From positions 1 to 11,522 of the forward strand of contig JAGHRU010000075.1 in the NCBI GenBank assembly GCA_018066225.1: 11,522 nucleotides of DNA, given 5' to 3'. A program made the translations under genes and the position numbers. Under the pieces are notes generated by a model that had not been told where the DNA came from, ran no database searches, and worked only from the letters and a program-made list of their open reading frames with translations. The DNA comes from Candidatus Equimonas enterica (GTDB lineage: Bacteria; Bacteroidota; Bacteroidia; Bacteroidales; Bacteroidaceae). Below, piece by piece: positions 1-6,204 of the stretch (position 1 is the first letter of the stretch; each line of letters starts with the position of its first letter).

Positions 1-70
1 CTATAAAGGAGACATCGGCAAAGAGCGGACGGGCAGAAAATTCTACTTTGAGGTTGCGTACGGCTATCAT
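1..70 (-). CDS. ABC-F family ATPase, N-terminal fragment (runs off left edge)
   Basis: Only the first 23 codons lie in the window, read leftwards from ATG at 70-68. They encode MIAVRNLKVEFSARPLFADV followed by SFI. This matches the opening of ABC-F proteins, in which a first beta strand (MI.V.NL.V.F) and the 'LF.D.SF' segment precede Walker A. ABC-F proteins are soluble paired ATPases without membrane domains that act on the ribosome, as translation factors (EttA/Uup-like) or antibiotic-protection factors. Walker A and all later motifs are outside the window, so the subfamily cannot be assigned. The gene points the same way as aroE but is separated from it by a 193-nt spacer with tandem repeats, so it may have its own expression control. 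Confidence 0.75.
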   Translation of the reverse strand, partial: MIAVRNLKVEFSARPLFADVSFI

Positions 71-83
71 CGTGGTGGGGAGT

Positions 84-128
84 CTAAATCGGTGGGTGAA
101 GGACGACGAAGCAGGCAGAGCGAAGCAT
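84..128 (-). other. Possible leader-peptide ORF ahead of the ABC-F gene
   Basis: On the minus strand an ATG at 128-126 opens a 14-codon frame, MLRSACFVVLHPPI, closed by TAG at 86-84. It ends 13 nt before the ABC-F start codon. It lies between the 22-bp repeat array and the gene. Some ABC-F resistance genes are known to be controlled by ribosome stalling on short upstream ORFs, which is why it is listed. An ORF this short arises easily by chance, no ribosome-binding site is visible, and no competing hairpin pair was found. Confidence 0.2.
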
Positions 129-148
129 CTATCGCCTATCGTCGTATG

Positions 149-236
149 ATTTTAACGGGCAGTATAATTTATTTTAATGGGCAGTATAATTTATTTTAAT
201 GGGCAGTAAAATACATTTTAATGGGCAGTAAAATGC
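149..236. repeat. Four tandem 22-bp near-palindromic repeats
   Basis: Units lie at 149-170, 171-192, 193-214 and 215-236 with no spacer between them. The shared core is TTTTAAYGGGCAGTA. Units 1 and 2 continue TAATTT, while units 3 and 4 continue AAATAC and AAATGC. In units 3 and 4 each repeat is flanked by ATTTTA and TAAAAT, an inverted pair around an 8-nt centre (ATGGGCAG); in units 1 and 2 the right half is TATAAT. Unit 1 differs from unit 2 by a single C/T change. The array lies between the end of aroE and the start of the ABC-F gene. The function is unknown: candidate roles are repeated protein-binding sites, an RNA hairpin series on the minus-strand transcript, or a copy-number-variable spacer. 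Confidence 0.9.
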
Positions 237-263
237 GATGGCGTGCGCAGACGGCTTCTTCGG

Positions 264-1010
264 CTACGCCTTGCACCAAATCCGATAACTGCCTTCTGCC
301 TGAGCGCGGAGCATATCCCAGCCTCCCTTTACGACGCAGCCACGGCGACGCCCTTCGGCCATAAAGCGCGTTTCGGCAGGATTGTAAACGAGGTCGTAGA
401 GCACATGGCGCGCACAGAGATGGTCATAAGGCAAAGGCGGACACGTCGTCACATCGGGCGACATGCCAAGGGGCGTACAATTGACCACAACAAGATGGTC
501 TGCAAGTACTTGCGGTGTGACATCTGCATAAGTGATGCAGTGCTCATCGCTGCGTGTTCGGCCTACCAGCGTCACGGCAATTCCCATTTCCGCAAGGGCA
601 TACTGCACAGCCTTGGCCGCACCACCGGTGCCAAGCACCAAGGCCGATTGACACGCCTCATAGAGCAGTGGGCGCAACGTGTCGGCAAAGGCTGGCGCAT
701 CAGTGTTGTAGCCCACAAGCCGCACCCGCCCCTTGCTGCGCTCCACGCGCACCACATTGACCGCGCCGATAGCCCGCGCCTCTGGCGAGAGGTCGTCGAG
801 ATAGGGCAAGATGGCTTGCTTATAAGGAATGGTGACATTAAACCCCATCAATTCAGGCTGGCGCATCAAGAGCGCAGGTAAGTCCGCGATGTGCGTCAAG
901 GCATAGTTGTCGTAACGCGCTGCGATACCTTCACGCTCAAACTTCTCGGCAAAATACTGCGCAGAGAAGGAGTGCCCCAGCGGAAAGCCTATTAAGCCGT
1001 ATGTGGTCAT
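264..1010 (-). CDS. aroE: Shikimate dehydrogenase (NADP+)
   Basis: This 248-aa enzyme reduces 3-dehydroshikimate to shikimate in the cytoplasmic aromatic amino-acid (chorismate) pathway. The substrate-binding N-terminal domain shows the FPLGHSFS loop (residues 9-16), NVTIPYK with the catalytic Lys64, GAVN (82-85) and GYNTDA with catalytic Asp104. The NADP-binding half starts with the glycine loop GTGGAAKA (127-134) and continues with NCTPLGM, YDLVYNP and the C-terminal GGWDMLRAQA motif. The length is slightly short, as is common for AroE from Bacteroidota. The ATG at 1010 overlaps the TGA of the upstream yigZ by four bases, indicating translational coupling within the minus-strand cluster. 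All key residues are present. Confidence 0.96.
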   Translation of the reverse strand: MTTYGLIGFPLGHSFSAQYFAEKFEREGIAARYDNYALTHIADLPALLMRQPELMGFNVTIPYKQAILPYLDDLSPEARAIGAVNVVRVERSKGRVRLVGYNTDAPAFADTLRPLLYEACQSALVLGTGGAAKAVQYALAEMGIAVTLVGRTRSDEHCITYADVTPQVLADHLVVVNCTPLGMSPDVTTCPPLPYDHLCARHVLYDLVYNPAETRFMAEGRRRGCVVKGGWDMLRAQAEGSYRIWCKA

Positions 1011-1606
1011 GCTGTCACGAAGGTTAAGGTGTGAATACGCGCCAAGCGTGCCCGGACCTCTGCCACAAGCGACAGACGCGCGCTGACCGTGAGTACCGCC
1101 TCGGTGTCGGTGTAGTCGCGTGCCGTGATTTCGGCTCTGGCATCGCGGACAAAGCGCATCGCTACATCGGCATCGGCATACGGCACACGCACAGCGAAGG
1201 CCTCCAACACGAGCCGCTGCTCTATGGTCGCAGCGTCGATAGCTGCCGCAGCAGCTGTCTTGTAAGCCACTGCGAGCCCACCTGTACCCAGCTTCACGCC
1301 GCCAAAGTAGCGCACGACAACGACGAGGGTGTCAGTGACATTGCGGGAGCGCAAACAGCCAAGGATAGGTTTGCCTGCACTGCCCGAAGGTTCACCGTCA
1401 TCGTTGGCGCGAAAAGTCGCGCCATCGGGGCCAAAAGCATAGGCGTAGCAGACGTGGCGCGCATCGTAATACTGCTTGCGACAAGCCGCCACATAGGCTT
1501 TCACCGCTTCCTCATCGGCAGCATGCACCGCAAAGGCGAGGAAGCGACTACGCTTCTCCGTATATTGTGCCTCGCCCGGCCTGGCTATCGTGTAGTAAGC
1601 GTCCAT
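1007..1606 (-). CDS. yigZ: YigZ/IMPACT family protein (UPF0029)
   Basis: This 199-aa protein belongs to the IMPACT/YigZ family. The family is conserved from bacteria to eukaryotes; eukaryotic members modulate Gcn2 signalling, and the bacterial role is not settled. The N-terminal domain carries the family hallmarks: KRSRFLAF near residues 18-25, the ARHVCYAY stretch around 49-56, NDDGEPSGSAGKPIL at 68-82 and VVRYFGGVKLGTGGL at 97-111. A C-terminal alpha/beta domain from about residue 130 corresponds to the DUF1949-type ferredoxin-like domain. It starts 9 nt after the stop of the upstream membrane protein and overlaps aroE by four bases, so the three genes are probably co-transcribed. Functional linkage to aroE is not implied by the family. 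Confidence 0.93.
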   Translation of the reverse strand: MDAYYTIARPGEAQYTEKRSRFLAFAVHAADEEAVKAYVAACRKQYYDARHVCYAYAFGPDGATFRANDDGEPSGSAGKPILGCLRSRNVTDTLVVVVRYFGGVKLGTGGLAVAYKTAAAAAIDAATIEQRLVLEAFAVRVPYADADVAMRFVRDARAEITARDYTDTEAVLTVSARLSLVAEVRARLARIHTLTFVTA

Positions 1607-1615
1607 CGGATAGCG

Positions 1616-2566
1616 TTAGTGGTGCGACACCTCTTTCATCGACAAGGCCTGTACCTTAAAGTCGGAAGTTACCTCTGCCGTCGCCGTGTAAGACGCAAAG
1701 GTCTTGCCCGGATTGTCGCGTTCGATGCGCTGATCTACGCTGAAAGCGACATTGTAGAGGTAGCCGCCGTCGCTGTCGGGCACCTTGGTGATTTTATAGT
1801 CATCGCCCATGATAAACTGACAAGCGAGGATATGGTCGTTGTGCATGGCGTGCACAGCCTTGATGGCATCGGCTTTTGTCACCGCGTGTTTGCCCAAGAA
1901 GAGGCTCATCTTGGGGACAATGAAGTTAGCGAGTTGCACCTCGTCATCATTGCCGATAGCCGTACAGAGTTCGCTCAATGCAGACGCTACGGCCGTGCGC
2001 TCGTAGTCCTCTACCTTGGTATCGTGCAGATTGCCTTGCAGCACCGTTGCCTCACTGATATAACGCCCCTCGGGGTGAGCATCGATATAGCGCTGTATAG
2101 CCTCGGGCGTGCCCTCACGCTGCGCATCGACCCAGTCGAGGGAGTCGAGTTTAAGGGTACAGAGATGCGCATATTTGGCGCAGTCGCCATAGCGCTCTGC
2201 GAAACTCAGAAAATCGGAACGGGTGCCACGACCGTCAATGGTGCGCCACTCATCATTCATCTGACGGATCTGCTGCAATCGCTGCTTCACTTCGTCAGCA
2301 TACTTGCCGTCAGGATAGGCTGCGAGATAGGCCTCATAGTCAGCCTCCTCATAGTTGTCTTCGAGCGTAGCATAGAGCCGCTCTTCATCCTCAGCGCCAA
2401 AGTAATAGACCTTGGCAGCGTAAGCACCACCAGCCAAAAGGACGATGATGAAAATCAGCCACCCCATCCAAGCATGCGACTTGCGCTTGGGCTGCTCGGG
2501 GACAGGGCTTTGCGTTGGTGCGGATGGCTGTGTCACGTTTTGTACTTTGCTTTCTTGTGTTTCCAT
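1616..2566 (-). CDS. Single-pass membrane protein with helical repeats and a possible NTF2-like C-terminal domain
   Basis: I do not recognise a named family. The ATG at 2566 gives 316 aa; the longer reading from a TTG at 2620 is unlikely because that codon lies about 8 nt from the promoter -7 element and its added residues look like leader sequence. The N-terminus (1-32) is polar and rich in Pro and Gln. One transmembrane helix follows at about 33-55 (WMGWLIFIIVLLAGGAYAA), preceded by KRK, so the bulk is predicted outside the cytoplasm. Three similar segments follow, near 76-97 (DYEAYLAAYPDGKYADEV), 118-140 and 156-178 (AIQRYIDAHPEGRYISEA), resembling short TPR/Sel1-like helix hairpins. Residues 190-316 alternate helix and strand in a way that suggests an NTF2-like fold; that is inference. 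It heads the yigZ-aroE cluster. Confidence 0.85.
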   Translation of the reverse strand: METQESKVQNVTQPSAPTQSPVPEQPKRKSHAWMGWLIFIIVLLAGGAYAAKVYYFGAEDEERLYATLEDNYEEADYEAYLAAYPDGKYADEVKQRLQQIRQMNDEWRTIDGRGTRSDFLSFAERYGDCAKYAHLCTLKLDSLDWVDAQREGTPEAIQRYIDAHPEGRYISEATVLQGNLHDTKVEDYERTAVASALSELCTAIGNDDEVQLANFIVPKMSLFLGKHAVTKADAIKAVHAMHNDHILACQFIMGDDYKITKVPDSDGGYLYNVAFSVDQRIERDNPGKTFASYTATAEVTSDFKVQALSMKEVSHH

Positions 2567-2628
2567 AGATGATACTGTTTGTATTTGCTGCTGGCAAAGC
2601 GCACCATGTGCCTTGCGCAATAGCCGCG

Positions 2629-2636
2629 CAAAGATA
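2629..2636 (-). promoter_or_regulatory. Bacteroidota -7 promoter element for the minus-strand cluster
   Basis: Read on the minus strand, this is TATCTTTG, an exact match to the Bacteroidota TAnnTTTG -7 element. It lies about 60 nt upstream of the ATG at 2566, leaving a leader of roughly 55 nt. No good TTTG -33 element is present at the expected 19-21 nt spacing; GATG occupies that place. The call therefore rests on one element and its sensible position. Confidence 0.55.
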
Positions 2637-2707
2637 CTAATAAATTCGCAATGAGCATCACCTTATGGCTCAAAGAAAGCCACAAATTCAAAAAAGTAGC
2701 CCAATTA

Positions 2708-2739
2708 TTTGGTCATTCCTATTCTTTGACGTACTTTTG
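2708..2739 (+). promoter_or_regulatory. Canonical Bacteroidota promoter for the OmpA-like lipoprotein
   Basis: TTTG at 2708-2711 is followed after exactly 20 nt by TACTTTTG at 2732-2739, an exact match to the -33/-7 consensus of the Bacteroidota primary sigma factor. The predicted start of transcription is near 2743, giving a 5' leader of about 45 nt before the ATG at 2789. The leader is A/T-rich with no Shine-Dalgarno sequence, as is usual in this phylum. Confidence 0.85.
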
Positions 2740-2788
2740 CATTCTCTAACAAGATATTTCAAACAACCCCTAAAATACATTTATCATT

Positions 2789-3496
2789 ATGAAACTGAAA
2801 ACATTTGTGATTTCCCTCTGCGCCTGCTTCCTCATCAGCAGCTGCGGTGAACTCTCCAACAAGGCAAAAGGTGGCATGATTGGTGGTGCTGGTGGTGCTG
2901 CCCTCGGTGCTCTCGTGGGCAAACTCATCGGCGGCAACGCCAAGGGTGCTGTCATCGGCGCAGCAGTAGGCACAGCCGTAGGTGGCGGTGCTGGTGTGCT
3001 CATCGGCAACAAGATGGACAAGGCCAAGAAGGCAGCAGAAGAGCTCGCCAAGGCAGAGTTGCTGAAAGACCAAGACGGTCTGAGCTATGTCAAGGTGACC
3101 TTCGATGGTGGTATCCTCTTCGGCACTGGCAACTCCAACCTCACCGCACAGGCACAGCAGACGCTGCAAAAGTTCACCTCCAACGTGCTCACCAGCGATA
3201 TGGACCTCGCCGTTGTTGGCTTCAGCGACAACGCAGGCTGGAAAGGCTGCACGGCCGAGCAGAGCGCACAGAAGAACGTCGTTCTCTCCGAGCAGCGCGC
3301 ACAGAGCGTCAGCAACTTCATGCAGAAGCAAGGCGCTACGGCTACGCAGATTAAGTACGTCGGCGGTAAGGGTGAAGAAAACCCCGTGGCAGACAATGCA
3401 ACCGCAGAGGGTAAAGCACAAAACCGTCGCGTAGAGGTTTACATTCTCCCCTCACAGGAGATGATTGAGGCTGCCAACAACGGCACGCTCAAGTAA
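2789..3496 (+). CDS. OmpA-family lipoprotein with glycine-zipper segment
   Basis: This 235-aa envelope lipoprotein is predicted to tie an envelope membrane to peptidoglycan. The signal peptide ends in a lipobox, LISSC, with the acylated Cys19. Residues 28-74 form a glycine-zipper region (repeated GG.GGA.LGAL and VG.A.GGGAG patterns) of the kind seen in membrane-inserting Gly-zipper proteins. A short charged helix at 76-93 links to an OmpA C-terminal peptidoglycan-binding domain at about 98-220: the FSDNAG motif around Asp147-Asn148 (commonly GHTDN.G), NVVLSEQRAQSV around 163-174 with Arg170, and QNRRVEVYI near 211-219. It has its own promoter and terminator, so it is probably monocistronic. 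The combination of Gly-zipper and OmpA domain is common in this phylum; the exact partner is unknown. Confidence 0.93.
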   Translation: MKLKTFVISLCACFLISSCGELSNKAKGGMIGGAGGAALGALVGKLIGGNAKGAVIGAAVGTAVGGGAGVLIGNKMDKAKKAAEELAKAELLKDQDGLSYVKVTFDGGILFGTGNSNLTAQAQQTLQKFTSNVLTSDMDLAVVGFSDNAGWKGCTAEQSAQKNVVLSEQRAQSVSNFMQKQGATATQIKYVGGKGEENPVADNATAEGKAQNRRVEVYILPSQEMIEAANNGTLK

Positions 3497-3521
3497 GACG
3501 CGCGACATATACCCGCCTATT

Positions 3522-3563
3522 AAGCCAGATGCCTCCACAAGAAGGAAGCATCTGGCTTTCTCT
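3522..3563 (+). terminator. Intrinsic terminator after the OmpA-like gene
   Basis: AAGCCAGATGC at 3522-3532 pairs perfectly with GCATCTGGCTT at 3548-3558, an 11-bp stem. The stem extends after one mismatch by TCC/GGA, with the 7-nt loop ACAAGAA at 3537-3543. A pyrimidine tract, TTTCTCT, runs from the end of the right arm. It lies 25 nt after the lipoprotein stop codon and before the promoter of the next operon, so it isolates the two units. Confidence 0.85.
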
Positions 3564-3619
3564 ATAACCTTCTCAGCAGGAGACCTATATATAATAAAAG
3601 AGAAATATCGGCGCAAAGA

Positions 3620-3651
3620 TTTCGCTATGTAGAGAAAAAATTGTAATTTTG
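3620..3651 (+). promoter_or_regulatory. Promoter placing transcription start almost on the ATG of the DUF5063 gene
   Basis: TTTC at 3620-3623 (one change from TTTG) is followed after 20 nt by TAATTTTG at 3644-3651, an exact TAnnTTTG. The spacing equals that of the promoter at 2708-2739. The ATG at 3660 lies only 8 nt beyond the -7 element, so transcription should start within a few bases of the start codon and the mRNA should be leaderless or nearly so. It would drive the operon that continues to 10610; no other convincing promoter was seen in the short gaps of that operon. Confidence 0.75.
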
Positions 3652-3659
3652 CGCGCAAT

Positions 3660-4178
3660 ATGCAACAAGCCCCCAAGAACATCTATTCACGCCCTGTACT
3701 CGACTTCATCACGGTCAGCACAGAGTATTGCAAGTTGGTGGAAAATCTCAACGACACCACCCTGCCCGATTTCATACGCATCATCCGCCCTATGCTGTCT
3801 ATGCTGTATCTCAAAGCCACGATGGTGCAAGACTACGAGGAAGGAGAAGGCTACAACACGCCCGCTGTCACCGAGGAAGACTACAACTACATACGCACCC
3901 ACATCCACGACCTTTTGGGCGTCGATGACGACTTCCTTGACACCTTTGTGGAAGACTTCAAGTATAGCGACCAGCCCATACTCTGCACCGTTAGCGAAAA
4001 CTTAGCAGATATCTATCAAGCCCTGCGCGACATGGTAGAGACCTTTCGCGGTGGCTACGAAGACGCTATGACTGTGGCACTCTTCGACACGCTCGAGAGT
4101 TTTCGCTACGAATGGGGACAAAAACTCCTTGGGGCACTGCGCGCCCTTCACCAGGTGCAACACTCCGACAACGCATAG
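3660..4178 (+). CDS. DUF5063-type protein
   Basis: This 172-aa acidic, largely helical, soluble protein resembles the DUF5063 family, whose function is unknown. The family-like features visible are the N-terminal pattern IYSRPVLDFITVSTEYCKLV (residues 8-27), the central IRPMLSMLYLKA helix, the acidic loop around VTEEDYNYIRTHIHDLLG (69-86), and the C-terminal YEDAMTVALFDTLESFRYEW segment. There is no signal peptide or membrane helix. The ATG at 3660 aligns with the usual start of relatives; the next in-frame Met (about residue 45) would remove conserved sequence. It is the first gene of the operon, 11 nt upstream of the exonuclease gene, an arrangement I recall as common in Bacteroidota, suggesting a role in the same RNA-related process. 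That role is inference. Confidence 0.88.
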   Translation: MQQAPKNIYSRPVLDFITVSTEYCKLVENLNDTTLPDFIRIIRPMLSMLYLKATMVQDYEEGEGYNTPAVTEEDYNYIRTHIHDLLGVDDDFLDTFVEDFKYSDQPILCTVSENLADIYQALRDMVETFRGGYEDAMTVALFDTLESFRYEWGQKLLGALRALHQVQHSDNA

Positions 4179-4189
4179 TACGACAACGC

Positions 4190-4972
4190 ATGCAACAACT
4201 CTACGTCAATACCGAAAAGAGCCTTATCGCCACCCTGCCCCGCTTCACATTTGAGGGCAAGATTGTCATCATACAAGGACAAGAAGAAGCCCGCCAAGCC
4301 ATCCGTTTCCTCCGTACACAGCGCATCGTGGGCATCGATACTGAGACACGTCCTTCCTTCCGAGCCGGCACGTCCTACAAGGTGGCACTACTGCAAGTCT
4401 CTACGCTGGACATCTGCTTCCTTTTCCGCCTCAACTTCATGGGCTTCACCCAAGAACTCGCCGACCTTTTCGCCGATATTAACGTGCTGAAAGTTGGACT
4501 GTCTTTGCGCGATGACTTCAACGCCTTGCGCGCCCGATGGGAAGGAATAGAGCCCCGCAATTACGTCGATCTCCAAACGATGGCAACGGAAATGGGCATC
4601 AAGGACCTTTCACTTCAAAAACTCTTTGCTAATGTCCTTGGCGGTAAAATCTCAAAGAAAGCCCAACTCACCAACTGGGAAGCCGATATACTCACCCCTG
4701 CACAGCAGACCTACGCCGCCACAGATGCCTATACCTGTATCTTGCTCTACCAACGCTTGAAAACGCTGCGCGAGACACGCGACTACTGCCTCATAGAGTC
4801 ACCTACGCCACCCGCGCCATCGCAAGAGGCTGAACAGCCCAAAGAAGAGAAACCCAAACGCCAGTCTCGACAAGCAAAACAACCTGCAACGAAGCGCAGT
4901 AAGAGCACAAGCACTGCCACGAGAAAGAAACGCACTTCCAAGACGAAGTCCAACCCGTCTGAGCCACAATGA
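4190..4972 (+). CDS. DEDDy 3'-5' exonuclease with basic C-terminal tail
   Basis: Starting at ATG 4190 the protein has 260 aa; an in-frame reading from 4112 would overlap the previous gene by 67 nt and is rejected. Residues about 20-195 form a DnaQ-like/RNase D-type 3'-5' exonuclease domain. Exo I is GIDTET with Asp50 and Glu52; Exo II is VGLSLRDDFNAL with Asp108; Exo III is YAATD with Tyr175 and Asp179, making it the DEDDy type. All four acidic metal ligands are present. Residues 205-260 are low-complexity, first Pro/Glu-rich and then rich in Lys, Arg, Ser and Thr, a likely disordered nucleic-acid-binding tail. There is no HRDC domain, so it is smaller than RNase D. Its TGA overlaps the ATG of the next gene. 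The substrate is probably RNA, judging from the methyltransferase neighbour, but DNA is possible. Confidence 0.92.
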   Translation: MQQLYVNTEKSLIATLPRFTFEGKIVIIQGQEEARQAIRFLRTQRIVGIDTETRPSFRAGTSYKVALLQVSTLDICFLFRLNFMGFTQELADLFADINVLKVGLSLRDDFNALRARWEGIEPRNYVDLQTMATEMGIKDLSLQKLFANVLGGKISKKAQLTNWEADILTPAQQTYAATDAYTCILLYQRLKTLRETRDYCLIESPTPPAPSQEAEQPKEEKPKRQSRQAKQPATKRSKSTSTATRKKRTSKTKSNPSEPQ

Positions 4973-6156
4973 ACACCATATACCTCCGCCGCGGCAAGGC
5001 AGAAAGCCTTCACCGCTTCCACCCTTGGATATTCTCGGGCGCCATTGACACCAAACGCACCGACCTTGCCACACTACGTGAAGGAGCCATTGTGCGCCTC
5101 TGCGACAGCGAAGATAACTTCTTGGCCATCGCCCACTACCAGATTGGCAGCATCAGTGCGCGTGTCCTCTCGTTTACCGAAACGGATATCGACACCCAGT
5201 TTTGGCAGGAACGCCTGCACAGTGCCTACCTCTTGCGCAAAGCGCTCGGTTTGACCAGCAGCACGCAGCACGATACCTACCGCCTCATTCACGGCGAAGG
5301 CGACCAGTTGCCCGGCCTCATCATCGATGTCTATGGTGACACGGCTGTGATGCAGGCCCACTCCGTAGGTATGCACCTGCAACGACAGGAGATAGCAAAC
5401 GCGCTAAATGCGGCCACCGAAGGCCAAGTCCGCAATGTCTATTACAAGTCGGACAGCACCTTACCTTTCAAAGCTGACCTCAAACAAGAAAACGGCTTTC
5501 TCTGCGGCGACACCATGCACAACATCGCCAAAGAATACGGTCTGCAATTCCATATTGACTGGCTACATGGCCAGAAAACAGGTTTCTTCGTAGATCAACG
5601 CGAAAACCGTAAGTTGCTGGAGCATTACGCCAAAGGTCGTCATGTGCTCAACATGTTCTGCTACACAGGAGGTTTCTCCGTCTATGCGCTTCGAGGTGGT
5701 GCTACTTTGGTACATTCGGTAGATGCTTCAGCCAAGGCTATCGACTTGACCCGCGACAACGTGCAACTCAACTTTGGTGACGACCCACGTCACACCGCCT
5801 ACACGGAAGATGCGTTCCGCTTTTTAGAGCACAGCGAGACGCCCTACGACCTCATCGTGCTCGACCCACCAGCCTTTGCCAAGCACAAAGATGCGCTACG
5901 CAATGCGTTGAAAGGATACACACGACTCAACGCCATAGCCTTCCGCAAGATACAGCCCGGTGGCATCCTGTTTACATTCTCCTGCTCCCAAGCTGTCAAC
6001 AAAGACCAGTTCCGGCTGGCCGTCTTCACAGCAGCAGCACGCAGCGGCCGCCATGTCCGCATCCTGCATCAGCTCCATCAGCCTGCTGACCACCCTATCA
6101 ACATCTACCATCCCGAAGGAGAATATCTTAAAGGCCTCGTTTTGCAAGTGGAATAG
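4969..6156 (+). CDS. rlmI: Class I SAM-dependent 23S rRNA methyltransferase, RlmI-like
   Basis: This 395-aa protein matches the RlmI family, which in E. coli makes m5C1962 in 23S rRNA from S-adenosylmethionine. The N-terminal PUA domain spans about 1-75 (LRRGKAESLHRFHPWIFSGA). A linker domain contains GEGDQLPGLIIDVYGD (109-124). The catalytic half starts at GQKTGFFVDQRENR (201-214), followed by the SAM-binding loop VLNMFCYTGGFSVYAL (226-241), the acidic VDAS (251-254), motif IV DPPAFAK (299-305) and TFSCSQAV with the presumed catalytic Cys339. Length and motif order agree with the family. The start ATG overlaps the exonuclease stop as ATGA, so the two are translationally coupled. A 48-nt gap with no visible promoter separates it from kdsA. 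The exact target base in this organism is inferred from E. coli. Confidence 0.93.
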   Translation: MNTIYLRRGKAESLHRFHPWIFSGAIDTKRTDLATLREGAIVRLCDSEDNFLAIAHYQIGSISARVLSFTETDIDTQFWQERLHSAYLLRKALGLTSSTQHDTYRLIHGEGDQLPGLIIDVYGDTAVMQAHSVGMHLQRQEIANALNAATEGQVRNVYYKSDSTLPFKADLKQENGFLCGDTMHNIAKEYGLQFHIDWLHGQKTGFFVDQRENRKLLEHYAKGRHVLNMFCYTGGFSVYALRGGATLVHSVDASAKAIDLTRDNVQLNFGDDPRHTAYTEDAFRFLEHSETPYDLIVLDPPAFAKHKDALRNALKGYTRLNAIAFRKIQPGGILFTFSCSQAVNKDQFRLAVFTAAARSGRHVRILHQLHQPADHPINIYHPEGEYLKGLVLQVE

Positions 6157-6204
6157 ACCCACGATGCGCCACGCCTTTTCACCTCAAACATAAACTTCGC
6201 CCCT

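Noticed and set aside
149..236. CRISPR array
   Set aside because: The units abut with no spacers, are only 22 bp, and no cas gene is nearby.
237..263. Terminator after aroE
   Set aside because: Only a 4-bp TGCG/CGCA stem before TTTTA on the minus strand; too weak to call.
1031..2572. Large plus-strand protein gene
   Set aside because: It is the mirror frame of two well-supported minus-strand genes, with no recognisable motifs and a composition typical of antisense codons.
2567..2620. TTG start at 2620 for the membrane protein
   Set aside because: It sits about 8 nt from the -7 element and adds 18 residues without protein-like character; the ATG at 2566 is better placed.
2759..3421. 220-codon minus-strand frame opposite the OmpA-like gene
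   Set aside because: It overlaps a clear lipoprotein gene with its own promoter and terminator; the translation is Cys/Ala/Leu-rich shadow sequence.
4112..4189. Earlier start for the exonuclease
   Set aside because: It would overlap the DUF5063 gene by 67 nt and add Arg/Pro-rich shadow residues; the ATG at 4190 gives a normal gap.
6157..6204. Separate promoter for kdsA
   Set aside because: No TAnnTTTG element or -33 match in the 48-nt gap.
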